Assembly: GCA_030604975.1 (NCBI GenBank)
Contig: JAUVUV010000044.1
Span: forward strand, 1-10,265
Reading direction: 5' to 3'
DNA length: 10,265 bases
Source: Candidatus Glassiibacteriota bacterium
Lineage (GTDB): Bacteria > Gemmatimonadota > Glassbacteria > GWA2-58-10
Position numbers and translations under genes: made by a program. Shown here in pieces: positions 1 to 6,461 of this stretch. The notes beneath the pieces were generated by a model that was not told the origin of the DNA, did not search any database, and saw only the letters and a program-made list of their open reading frames with translations. Position 1 is the first letter of the stretch. Each line of letters begins with the position of its first letter.

Positions 1-219
1 GCTGATCAGGATCCAGCCCCTGGTCAGGTCTCCATCGATTTCATAGCCCTGAAGCCTGAGGATATCGATCGTCTGTTCCAAGCCCTGATCATTTTCAATG
101 TCAACGTTCAGCTCCTCGGCCAGGCAGAACTCTTTCAACAGGGTCTTTTCATCCAGGTATCGGTGCCTGTTATTTTTAAAAATTTCGATAAGTTTTTTTT
201 CAAGGCAGTATGCAAACAT
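1..219 (-). CDS. birA: BirA-like biotin ligase/repressor, N-terminal winged-helix part only (cut by left edge)
   Basis: An open frame of 73 codons starts at ATG 219 and runs off the left edge with no stop. An AGGAAAAGG Shine-Dalgarno-like stretch lies about 9 bases upstream of the ATG. The translation begins MFAYCLEKKLIEIF and ends with LRLQGYEIDGD then TRGWILIS. The last part resembles the 'LR..GYeIe....GYrL' wing that closes the N-terminal helix-turn-helix of BirA proteins. In that family the catalytic domain, which joins biotin to the acetyl-CoA carboxylase carrier protein, follows this region; it lies outside the window. The gene starts 28 bp after the nadC stop, and a nadC-birA pair is a common arrangement. 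The segment where the recognition helix should be (about residues 39-52) is acidic and slightly longer than usual, so DNA binding is uncertain. It could be another winged-helix protein; the identification rests on the wing motif and on nadC. Confidence 0.55.
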   Translation of the reverse strand, partial: MFAYCLEKKLIEIFKNNRHRYLDEKTLLKEFCLAEELNVDIENDQGLEQTIDILRLQGYEIDGDLTRGWILIS

Positions 220-247
220 TGCATGCAAACCTTTTCCTGCCTGTAGA

Positions 248-1105
248 TTACAGGTCGGACTCAAATATCATGGTTAAGTTCAGGACAGGCGCGGAGTGGG
301 TCAATGCACCTACTGAAATAAAATCCACCCCGGTTGCAGCCACCTCCCTGAGGGTTCTTAAATTAATGTCGCCGCTGGCCTCTATCTCTGGGACAGGGCA
401 GGCATCGCTGGTGCGGATAAGCTCCACCGCAGCTTTCATCTGCTCCACTGTCATGTTATCAAGCATGATCCGCGAAACTCCTGCTTTCAACGCTTCGCGC
501 ACTTCATCCAGGGTGCGGGTCTCGACCTCGACCGGCAGGTTCTGTTGGTTCGCCTTTTTCACCGCCTTGACAGCCTTAGTAATCCCCCCTGCGGCGGAGA
601 TATGGTTTTCCTTGATCAACACGTAGTCATAGAGTCCGAGCCGGTGGTTGAAACCGCCACCAACTCTCACAGCATACTTTTCGAGTTCTCTCAAACCGGG
701 AGTAGTTTTGCGTGTATCGAGGATTTTCACCCCTGTGCCTTCGACCCTGTCGACAAACCTGCGGGTCACGGTGGCAATGCCGGAGAGTCGCTGAAGAAAA
801 TTGAGCAGGGTACGCTCAAGGCTCAGAAGATGTCTGGTCAAACCTGTCAGCTCTGCCACCACCTGCCCGGCAGTTGTCATCTGGCCGTCCAGAGTCGCCG
901 ATTCCAGGACCGGTCCCGGGGCGAACTGCGTGACAAGATACTTGGCCACCGGCATGCCGGCAACAATTCCACTGCCCCGAGCAATAATCCTGGCCGTACT
1001 TCTGTGATCACCAGGCACGGACCACAGCGTGGTGTAGTCGCCGCTACCGATATCTTCAGCCAGCGCTTTGCTGATTAGTTCCCTGGTTGGCTCGCTTAAT
1101 TCCAA
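248..1105 (-). CDS. nadC: Nicotinate-nucleotide pyrophosphorylase, carboxylating (quinolinate phosphoribosyltransferase)
   Basis: NadC converts quinolinate and PRPP to nicotinate mononucleotide, CO2 and pyrophosphate, the entry into NAD from the de novo pathway, in the cytoplasm. Family motifs appear in order: an N-terminal EDIGSGDYTT, then ERTLLNFLQRLSGIAT, then DTRKTTPGLRELEKYAV (D130-T-R-K133) followed by GGGFNHR, then LYDYVLIKENH, VEVET, IMLDN, EASGDI and the closing GVDFISVGALTHS. The two Arg-rich motifs and the Lys of IKENH line the quinolinate/PRPP site in known NadC structures. I chose TTG 1105 (285 aa) because a GGAG at 1112-1115 sits 6 bases before it. An in-frame TTG at 1117 would give 289 aa, but its own upstream region has only a distant GGAA. 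No ATG is available before the conserved region. It lies between bshA and the birA-like gene in the same run, so it is probably co-transcribed. Function is near certain; the start is less so. Confidence 0.95.
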   Translation of the reverse strand: MELSEPTRELISKALAEDIGSGDYTTLWSVPGDHRSTARIIARGSGIVAGMPVAKYLVTQFAPGPVLESATLDGQMTTAGQVVAELTGLTRHLLSLERTLLNFLQRLSGIATVTRRFVDRVEGTGVKILDTRKTTPGLRELEKYAVRVGGGFNHRLGLYDYVLIKENHISAAGGITKAVKAVKKANQQNLPVEVETRTLDEVREALKAGVSRIMLDNMTVEQMKAAVELIRTSDACPVPEIEASGDINLRTLREVAATGVDFISVGALTHSAPVLNLTMIFESDL

Positions 1106-1111
1106 AAAGTT

Positions 1112-1115
1112 CTCC
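1112..1115 (-). promoter_or_regulatory. Shine-Dalgarno that favours the TTG 1105 start of nadC
   Basis: On the minus strand GGAG is followed by 6 bases and then TTG. The competing upstream TTG at 1117 overlaps this site and has no good Shine-Dalgarno of its own. Confidence 0.5.
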
Positions 1116-1151
1116 AAAAGTTAAATTCGTTCCGGGCAAGCTGAGAGAGAT

Positions 1152-2300
1152 TCAGCAGCCAAGCACGTTACGATAAAAATCTTCGTAGCGCCGGGTTATT
1201 TTCTGGATCCCGTAATTTTCCACCGCGCGCTGCCTTGCCTTTTTGCTGAACTCGTTATACAGTTTCTGGTCTTTAAGCAGGCGAAGACAGTTTCTGCTCA
1301 TATCCTCCACATCCCCGATTTTTGAAAGATAACCGCATTCGCCGTGGATGACCACCTCTTCAGGTCCACCGCAGCGAGTAGCGATAACCGGCGCACCAAC
1401 AGAAAGAGCCTCCAGGATTGACAGTCCGAAACTTTCCGAGGCACTTGGCTGCAAAGCGATATCTGCGCAATTAAGCAGGCTGGCAATCGATTCCTGAGCG
1501 CCGAGAAACACCACCCGGTCACTTACTCCCAGTTCCTCGGCCAGCCTGTGTGCTCCTGGCCTGTCAGGGCCGTCACCAATCAATACCAGCCGCACTTTCG
1601 CTTCTTTTGTGACATCGGCAAAAACCCGGATAACATCCAGCAGCCTTTTCACCGGCCTCATGTTCGAAATATGCATGATTATCCTTTCGTCCGGCTGGGC
1701 GATCATGGAGCGGGTGCAGTCGCGTTCATCCGTGCGCTTGAAAAGTTCCGTATCCACGAAATTTGGAATGATCTCGATCTCCTTGTTTACTTTAAGCTCC
1801 TCAACTGTTTGCCTGTAAAGATAGCGGCTTACCGCGGTCACCCCGTCCGATTTTTCTATACTGAACCGGGTAATCGACCTGAAACTCTCTTCCTGGCCGA
1901 CAAGGGTGATGTCAGTACCGTGGAGAGTGGTAATCACCTTTATCGGGTTGTCCCTGCCCAGCATCTCTTTGACAATCCAGGCGCTTGTGGCATGGGGGAT
2001 CGCATACTGTACGTGAAGAAGGTCAAGGTCGTATTCCAGCGCGACATCGTGCATTTTCACTGCCAGGGACAAGGTATAAGGCTGGTATTTGAACAGCGTG
2101 TAAGTGGAAACCTGCACCTCGTGAAAAAAGACGTTGCTGTAAAAGCCTTTCAGCCTGTACGGCAGGGCGTACGAAATAATGTGGACTTCATGACCGTGCT
2201 GGGCCAGCTGTTTCCCGAGTTCGGTGGCCAGAACTCCGCTGCCCCCGAATGTCGGGTAGCAGGTGATTCCTATTTTCAGATTCTTTTTCGCAGAAGGCAT
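1152..2300 (-). CDS. bshA: N-acetyl-alpha-D-glucosaminyl L-malate synthase (bacillithiol biosynthesis glycosyltransferase)
   Basis: BshA transfers GlcNAc from UDP-GlcNAc to L-malate, the first step of bacillithiol synthesis. The 382-aa protein is a GT-B fold, GT4-family enzyme of usual length. It opens with KIGITCYPTFGGSGVLATEL, the signature start of BshA, and continues with HEVHIIS, a HVQYAIPHATSAW segment, TTLHGTDITLVG, VTAVSRYL, IPNFVDTELF and HISNMRPVKR, then LIGDGP. The GT4 EX7E motif is ESFGLSILEA (E289 and E297), followed by GGPEEVV. The residues from TTLHGTDIT through the NF.D and SN.R.VKR motifs match the Bacillus subtilis enzyme as I remember it, which separates it from generic GT4 enzymes. 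The ATG at 2300 is the only reasonable start, but it lacks a clear Shine-Dalgarno. It begins 18 bp after miaA and is likely translated from the mutL-led transcript. No bshB or bshC is visible here. Confidence 0.88.
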   Translation of the reverse strand: MPSAKKNLKIGITCYPTFGGSGVLATELGKQLAQHGHEVHIISYALPYRLKGFYSNVFFHEVQVSTYTLFKYQPYTLSLAVKMHDVALEYDLDLLHVQYAIPHATSAWIVKEMLGRDNPIKVITTLHGTDITLVGQEESFRSITRFSIEKSDGVTAVSRYLYRQTVEELKVNKEIEIIPNFVDTELFKRTDERDCTRSMIAQPDERIIMHISNMRPVKRLLDVIRVFADVTKEAKVRLVLIGDGPDRPGAHRLAEELGVSDRVVFLGAQESIASLLNCADIALQPSASESFGLSILEALSVGAPVIATRCGGPEEVVIHGECGYLSKIGDVEDMSRNCLRLLKDQKLYNEFSKKARQRAVENYGIQKITRRYEDFYRNVLGC

Positions 2301-2318
2301 AACTTGTTGTAGTTTTAT

Positions 2319-3248
2319 TTATCGTGAACAATGAGTGCTCCAGAGAGAGATTATTCCCTCGGGAGCGACATTTTTCGGATCAACATTCATTTCAGCACGC
2401 CGGGCCTTGAACCAGGTGCGCTGGCGGCGGGCGTACTGCCAGGTTTTTCTGATGATTCTCTCCAGGGTCTCTTTCCGGCTTATTTTACCCTTTACCAGGT
2501 CTATAACTTCCTTGTAGCCAAGGCTTTGCAGTCCAGGAGCGTCGGGGCTGACTCCAGAGGCTAACAAAGCTCTTACTTCCTCCGGCCAGCCGGAGTTGAG
2601 CATTTTTTTACTTCTGAAGCTGATAGCTTCTTTCAACTGTTCCGCCTGCGGATCGAGAAGGATCGTTAACGGCGCGTAAGGACTTTCCCTCTGGGGCTCG
2701 GATAGAAGCTGGGTCATTGTCCGGTCCGAAAGGTAATAGAGTTCCAGGGCTCGGCTTACACGCTGGAAATCGTTGGGGTGAAGCCTTGCTGCGCTCTCCG
2801 GGTCCAGTCCGGCCAGTTCTTCATGAAGGGTTTCCGCTCCTTTTTTTTCATACATTTCTTTCAGCCTGAGACGTACCTCCTCCTTTCTCCGATCCGAGGA
2901 TTCAGGTTCAGAGAAAAACGGTCGAACCAGCGCCTGGATGTAGAATCCCGTTCCACCGCATACTATCGGTGTCTTTCTTTCGTTAACCAGCTTTTCGATT
3001 ACCGAGGCGGCATCGCGAGCGAATCTTCCGGCATTGTATTTCTCCACTGGATCGATAATATCGATCAGGTGGTGTCTCACCCGGGCGCGCTCTTCTTTTG
3101 ACGGTTTGGCCGTTCCCGCATCAAGAGCTCTGTAGATCTGGCGCGAATCGGCCGAGATTATTTCGCCGTCCAACTTCCGGGCAAGCTCCACTGCAAGCTT
3201 TGATTTCCCGGAGGCGGTCGGACCGGCTATTATCAGGATCGGGATCAA
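2319..3248 (-). CDS. miaA: tRNA dimethylallyltransferase (tRNA delta-2-isopentenylpyrophosphate transferase)
   Basis: MiaA adds a dimethylallyl group to N6 of A37 in tRNAs that read codons starting with U, giving i6A37, the substrate of MiaB. The 309-aa protein has usual length. Visible motifs are the P-loop GPTASGKS (residues 9-16), SADSRQIY with the catalytic Asp34, GTAKPS, HHLIDIIDP, CGGTGFYIQAL, FQRVSRALE, LGYKE and the C-terminal QYARRQRTWF. The start is a TTG at 3248 that overlaps the mutL stop in the tetramer TTGA. AGAGG lies about 10 bases upstream, and the P-loop falls at the usual distance from this start. The 4-bp overlap implies translational coupling to mutL. A mutL-miaA pair is a widespread arrangement. 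Nothing is truncated and the active-site residues seen are intact. Confidence 0.97.
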   Translation of the reverse strand: MIPILIIAGPTASGKSKLAVELARKLDGEIISADSRQIYRALDAGTAKPSKEERARVRHHLIDIIDPVEKYNAGRFARDAASVIEKLVNERKTPIVCGGTGFYIQALVRPFFSEPESSDRRKEEVRLRLKEMYEKKGAETLHEELAGLDPESAARLHPNDFQRVSRALELYYLSDRTMTQLLSEPQRESPYAPLTILLDPQAEQLKEAISFRSKKMLNSGWPEEVRALLASGVSPDAPGLQSLGYKEVIDLVKGKISRKETLERIIRKTWQYARRQRTWFKARRAEMNVDPKNVAPEGIISLWSTHCSR

Positions 3249-5107
3249 CTTCTGCCAAACCTCTTGTCGAGTTCCTCCAGATTGAGCCCGACTATCGTGT
3301 TACGGCCGTGAACATCAGCGTATGGCAGTTCCGTGGCAAAAAGCTGGTCGATAAGCTCGTTCATTTCGCGCACGGAAAGCTCCTTGCCGGCTTTAATCGC
3401 TGCTCGGCAAGCCAGAGAACGGACCAAGGCCTGATGGCGAGTGCCGGTGGAGCCCTGGCCCTCCCTGACCAGGTCCTGTAAAAGCTCACGGAAGAAATCC
3501 TCCACGCTGCCCAGGTTTTCCAAAGCTGGCACTGAGCGCACGACAATCGTACGTCCGCTGAACTGCTCGATTTCAAATCCGGCCAGCTCCAGAATCGCCC
3601 TGAACTCCTCTACCGCCACGTGCTCTTCCGGTGCTAACTGGAAGGTGGCAGGAAAAAGAAGCCGCTGCCTGTTGATCCGCTTGTTTTTGAGGGCGTCCAT
3701 TATTTTTTCGAAGAGAATTCTTTCGTGTGCCGCATGCTGGTCGATAACCAGACAGCCCGTCTTGGTCTCGACAAAAATATAACGGTTGTGAAGCTGCCAG
3801 ATCGAGGGCAGCACAGCATCAACGGGACTTGATTCCGCAGCTTTTTCAACTTGATCGGCACCCTTTTTTGTTTCCTCTTCAGCGATGCTTTCGGGGAAAA
3901 TGCCTTTTTCTTGATCCGTGGTTGGGCCACGAGCTGAGGAGGGGCGAGACAGCGGCATCAGAAAGGAGGTCTGGTAAGCGCCGGCCTTTCTTGTGGCAGC
4001 GAGCCCGCTATCATTGATCTTGCCCCGGAGTTTTGTGCCGCCTGGCCACGAAGAGACTAAAGGGCTCAGGGAGATCAGTTTACCTCCAACGCTTGACTTG
4101 AGTTCAGGTATGGCTCCCTCCCGGCGCAACCCCTCCTGGACTGCCTTGTGTACCATGGAATAGACCAGTCCCTCGTCGCGGAAACGCACCTCAAGCTTTG
4201 CTGGATGCACGTTTACGTCGATATCTCCAGGGTCCAAGGTAAGAAAGAGGAAAAAAGAAGGTTGTGCCGAATCCGGGATCGTGCTCTGGTATCCCTGGCG
4301 GACCGCATGGGCCACCGCACGGCTGTGAAAGGGGCGCCTGTTGATAAACATGTACTGTTCGGGCCGGGTACCAGAAACCGAGTCCGGGGGGGCTATCAGC
4401 CCGCCAACCACGGAATCTCCGCGCTCGAAAATTACCGGCAGGTACTTGCCCCGGCTCCTTTTGCCGTAAATTTCCTCCACGCGATCGGCTACAGAATCGC
4501 AGGCAGGTACAGAAAGGATTTCCCTGCCCTCGTGAGTCAGCTTGAATGCAGTCTCGATCTGGGCGATTGCGATACGTGTAACCACCCGGACGATATGGCG
4601 CAGTTCTGTCTGATCGCTTTTAAGAAACTTGCGCCTGGCCGGCACATTGAAAAAAAGATTGCGCACTGTAGCCATGGTTCCGGGAGCGCGAGAGGCAGCG
4701 GAGATCTCAACAGTCTTACCACCCTCGGCAATCAGTAAAGTGCCGCAGGGATTATCCCGGCTGCAGGTTTCCAGTTCAAACCTGCTCACCGAGGAGATAC
4801 TAGGCAGTGCCTCACCACGGAAGCCCATGGTTGCGATATTTTTCAGATCGTCCGCGGAGGCGATCTTGTTTGTCGCATGGCGGCATAACGCCAGTTCTGC
4901 ATCCTCAGGTCCCATCCCGCAGCCGTCGTCGATAACCCTTATCAAGCGGTTGCCCGCCCCCTCGCATTCGATCGTGATCCTGCGTGCACCTGCGTCGAGG
5001 GAGTTTTCAATCAGTTCCTTTACCACCGAGGCAGGGCGCTCGACAACCTCCCCGGCGGCGATCAGGTTCTTGGTATTTTCATCTAGCAGACGGATAGAAG
5101 CGGGCAT
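3245..5107 (-). CDS. mutL: DNA mismatch repair protein MutL with endonuclease motif
   Basis: MutL is the ATP-dependent matchmaker of mismatch repair. The N-terminal GHKL ATPase shows NLIAAGEVVERPASVVKEL then IENSLDAGA (catalytic Glu31, Asn35), DDGCGM (60-65), HATNKI and GFRGEAL (95-101), followed by the transducer motif VHPAKLEVRF. A variable Pro/Ser-rich linker spans roughly residues 340-430. The C-terminal dimerisation/nuclease domain has DQHAAHERILFE (456-467), matching the DQHA(X)2E(X)4E metal motif, so this MutL should nick DNA itself, as expected where MutH is absent. ACRAAIK follows at 566-572. The late CPHGR motif reads DVHGR (Asp598, His600), so the usual zinc-site Cys is replaced. 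The ATG at 5107 has GGGGAG 7 bases upstream. mutL is the first gene of the run mutL-miaA-bshA-nadC-birA. No mutS is in the window. Confidence 0.97.
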   Translation of the reverse strand: MPASIRLLDENTKNLIAAGEVVERPASVVKELIENSLDAGARRITIECEGAGNRLIRVIDDGCGMGPEDAELALCRHATNKIASADDLKNIATMGFRGEALPSISSVSRFELETCSRDNPCGTLLIAEGGKTVEISAASRAPGTMATVRNLFFNVPARRKFLKSDQTELRHIVRVVTRIAIAQIETAFKLTHEGREILSVPACDSVADRVEEIYGKRSRGKYLPVIFERGDSVVGGLIAPPDSVSGTRPEQYMFINRRPFHSRAVAHAVRQGYQSTIPDSAQPSFFLFLTLDPGDIDVNVHPAKLEVRFRDEGLVYSMVHKAVQEGLRREGAIPELKSSVGGKLISLSPLVSSWPGGTKLRGKINDSGLAATRKAGAYQTSFLMPLSRPSSARGPTTDQEKGIFPESIAEEETKKGADQVEKAAESSPVDAVLPSIWQLHNRYIFVETKTGCLVIDQHAAHERILFEKIMDALKNKRINRQRLLFPATFQLAPEEHVAVEEFRAILELAGFEIEQFSGRTIVVRSVPALENLGSVEDFFRELLQDLVREGQGSTGTRHQALVRSLACRAAIKAGKELSVREMNELIDQLFATELPYADVHGRNTIVGLNLEELDKRFGRS

Positions 5108-5149
5108 GGGCTTTCTCCCCGTTGAAATCGAATATTCATAAAGTAGTAA

Positions 5150-5178
5150 AATATAAATATTGAGTGATCGTAGAACAA
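5150..5178 (-). promoter_or_regulatory. Possible sigma70-type promoter for the mutL run
   Basis: On the minus strand TTGTTC (5173-5178) is 17 bases from TATATT (5150-5155), about 43 bases before the mutL ATG. The -10 is good and the -35 poor. The region is AT-rich, so chance matches are likely. Some promoter is expected here because mutL is divergent from its neighbour. Confidence 0.3.
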
Positions 5179-5257
5179 ATAAAAATAGGAAATCGAGAAA
5201 AGGTTTACCAAAATGGCCAAAAACTAAGGATTATCAAAGATTATAAGCTTTTGGTGC

Positions 5258-5286
5258 TTGACAAAGTGCGGGAAAAAAAATAGAAT
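5258..5286 (+). promoter_or_regulatory. Near-consensus sigma70 promoter of the HD-GYP gene
   Basis: TTGACA at 5258-5263 is a perfect -35, separated by exactly 17 bases from TAGAAT at 5281-5286 (5 of 6 to TATAAT). It would start transcription near 5293, giving a leader of only about 23 bases before the ATG at 5316. The leader has no room for a riboswitch. Confidence 0.7.
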
Positions 5287-5315
5287 TTAATAATTCTTCT
5301 CCAAAAGGCGGCTTG

Positions 5316-6398
5316 ATGAAACTGATAACTCTCAATGCTCTAGAACCAGGGAAAAAGTTGGGAAGGCCCATCTATAACGAGAAAGGAACACTTTTACTCG
5401 GGGCCGGAGTAGCCGTATCAGCCCGTTATATCAGGCGTCTGAAAGAAATGGGCTATTCCTCGGTCTACGTCCACGAGAAGGGATACGAGGATATCGAGGT
5501 AAATGACGTCATTTCCGACAAGACACGAATGGAGGCCGTACTTACGATCTCAGAAACTTTCGATTCGGTTCGCGAAAGCGGTACCAAGTCGGAGAAGGTT
5601 GCACTCGACCGGAAAATGGTCTCCAGCGTGGCAGACAAGATCGTTGATGACCTGATCAGCGCCGGTGACCAGATTATGGATCTGATCGATCTGAAAAGTT
5701 TCGACAACTATACTTTCATGCACTGTGTTAATGTCTCTGTGCTCACTGTGATGACAGCGGTGAATGTCGGCAAATTCACAACGCTGGAACTGCGCGATAT
5801 TGCCATAGCAGCCCTGCTTTTGGATATCGGCAAGGCGCACATTCCGATAGAAATAGTCCAGAAAAAAGGCAGGCTTAGCCCGGATGAATTTGCACGGATG
5901 AAGAAACACACCTCGATCGGCTACGAAATCCTCCTCCATAAATCCGGTATGAAACCGCTCATCGCCAGTGTGGCCCTTCAGCACCATGAGTATTACGATG
6001 GCAGCGGTTATCTCAACGCCCTGGCCGGAGAAAAAATACATATCTGGAGCCGATATATTGCCCTGGCCGATGTCTACGACTCGCTCACCTCTGACCGCAG
6101 TTATAAAAGAAGGCTGCCTCCGCTGGTGGGTCTGGAATATCTAAAATTAGGCCGGGGTACTCATTTCGACCCGAAGTGCCTGGATTACTTTATCAATAAC
6201 ATTGCCCCTTACCCTGCAGCAAGTACAGTCCTTTTAAATACCGGGGAAACCGCTGTTGTAGTGGCCAATGATACCCAGAAAATAGACCGCCCGCTGGTCA
6301 GGATTCTTACCACGCCCGACGGCAAGGAAATCAAAAAGCCTTACGAGATAGACCTGGCAAAAGAGACCGAAATCACGATCCAGAGTGTCCAGGTCTGA
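5316..6398 (+). CDS. HD-GYP-type signalling protein with altered active site
   Basis: A soluble protein of 360 aa. The N-terminal ~85 residues (LEPGKKLGRPIYNEKGTLLL...SARYIRRLKEMGYSSVYV) match the accessory N-domain often found before HD-GYP domains. The HD-GYP domain covers about residues 110-280, and a small beta-rich C-terminal domain (GETAVVV...RPLVRIL) follows. HD-GYP proteins normally hydrolyse cyclic di-GMP using two or three metals. Here the metal ligands His136, Asp170, His198, His223, His224 and Asp252 are present, and Lys173 of the DIGK motif is kept. The His of the HD pair is Leu169 (ALLLDIGK), and GYP reads GYL (Tyr232-Leu233). Reduced or no phosphodiesterase activity, or a binding role, is possible. 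The start is the ATG at 5316, with AGGCGG 4 bases before it; the TTG three bases earlier is too close to that site. There are no receiver, PAS or membrane segments, so the input signal is unknown. It is divergent from mutL and convergent with comEC. Confidence 0.88.
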   Translation: MKLITLNALEPGKKLGRPIYNEKGTLLLGAGVAVSARYIRRLKEMGYSSVYVHEKGYEDIEVNDVISDKTRMEAVLTISETFDSVRESGTKSEKVALDRKMVSSVADKIVDDLISAGDQIMDLIDLKSFDNYTFMHCVNVSVLTVMTAVNVGKFTTLELRDIAIAALLLDIGKAHIPIEIVQKKGRLSPDEFARMKKHTSIGYEILLHKSGMKPLIASVALQHHEYYDGSGYLNALAGEKIHIWSRYIALADVYDSLTSDRSYKRRLPPLVGLEYLKLGRGTHFDPKCLDYFINNIAPYPAASTVLLNTGETAVVVANDTQKIDRPLVRILTTPDGKEIKKPYEIDLAKETEITIQSVQV

Positions 6399-6461
6399 GT
6401 TCCGAACCTGATCAGCTTCTTTTCCTTACCAAGAAAACCTAAACGTTCTCAGCATTCCCAT

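Noticed and set aside
1548..2312. Long plus-strand open frame (254 codons) opposite bshA.
   Set aside because: It lies wholly antisense to a gene with clear family motifs and its translation shows no family motifs; it is a codon-bias shadow. The same applies to 545-1078, 4148-4738 and 9173-10006.
5216..5260. Short inverted repeats (TGGCCA; AAGC/GCTT around 5246-5259) in the divergent region as an operator.
   Set aside because: The arms are 3-4 bases in AT-rich sequence and would be expected by chance.
5287..5315. A cyclic-di-GMP riboswitch ahead of the HD-GYP gene.
   Set aside because: The predicted leader is only about 23 bases, and no riboswitch core is present.
6390..6437. Possible terminator between the convergent HD-GYP and comEC genes: CAGGT/ACCTG (6390-6394/6406-6410), the palindrome CTGATCAG, and a TTTTCCT/AAGAAAA pairing.
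   Set aside because: The stems are short, mismatched or AT-only, and no G/C-rich stem is followed by a run of T on either strand.
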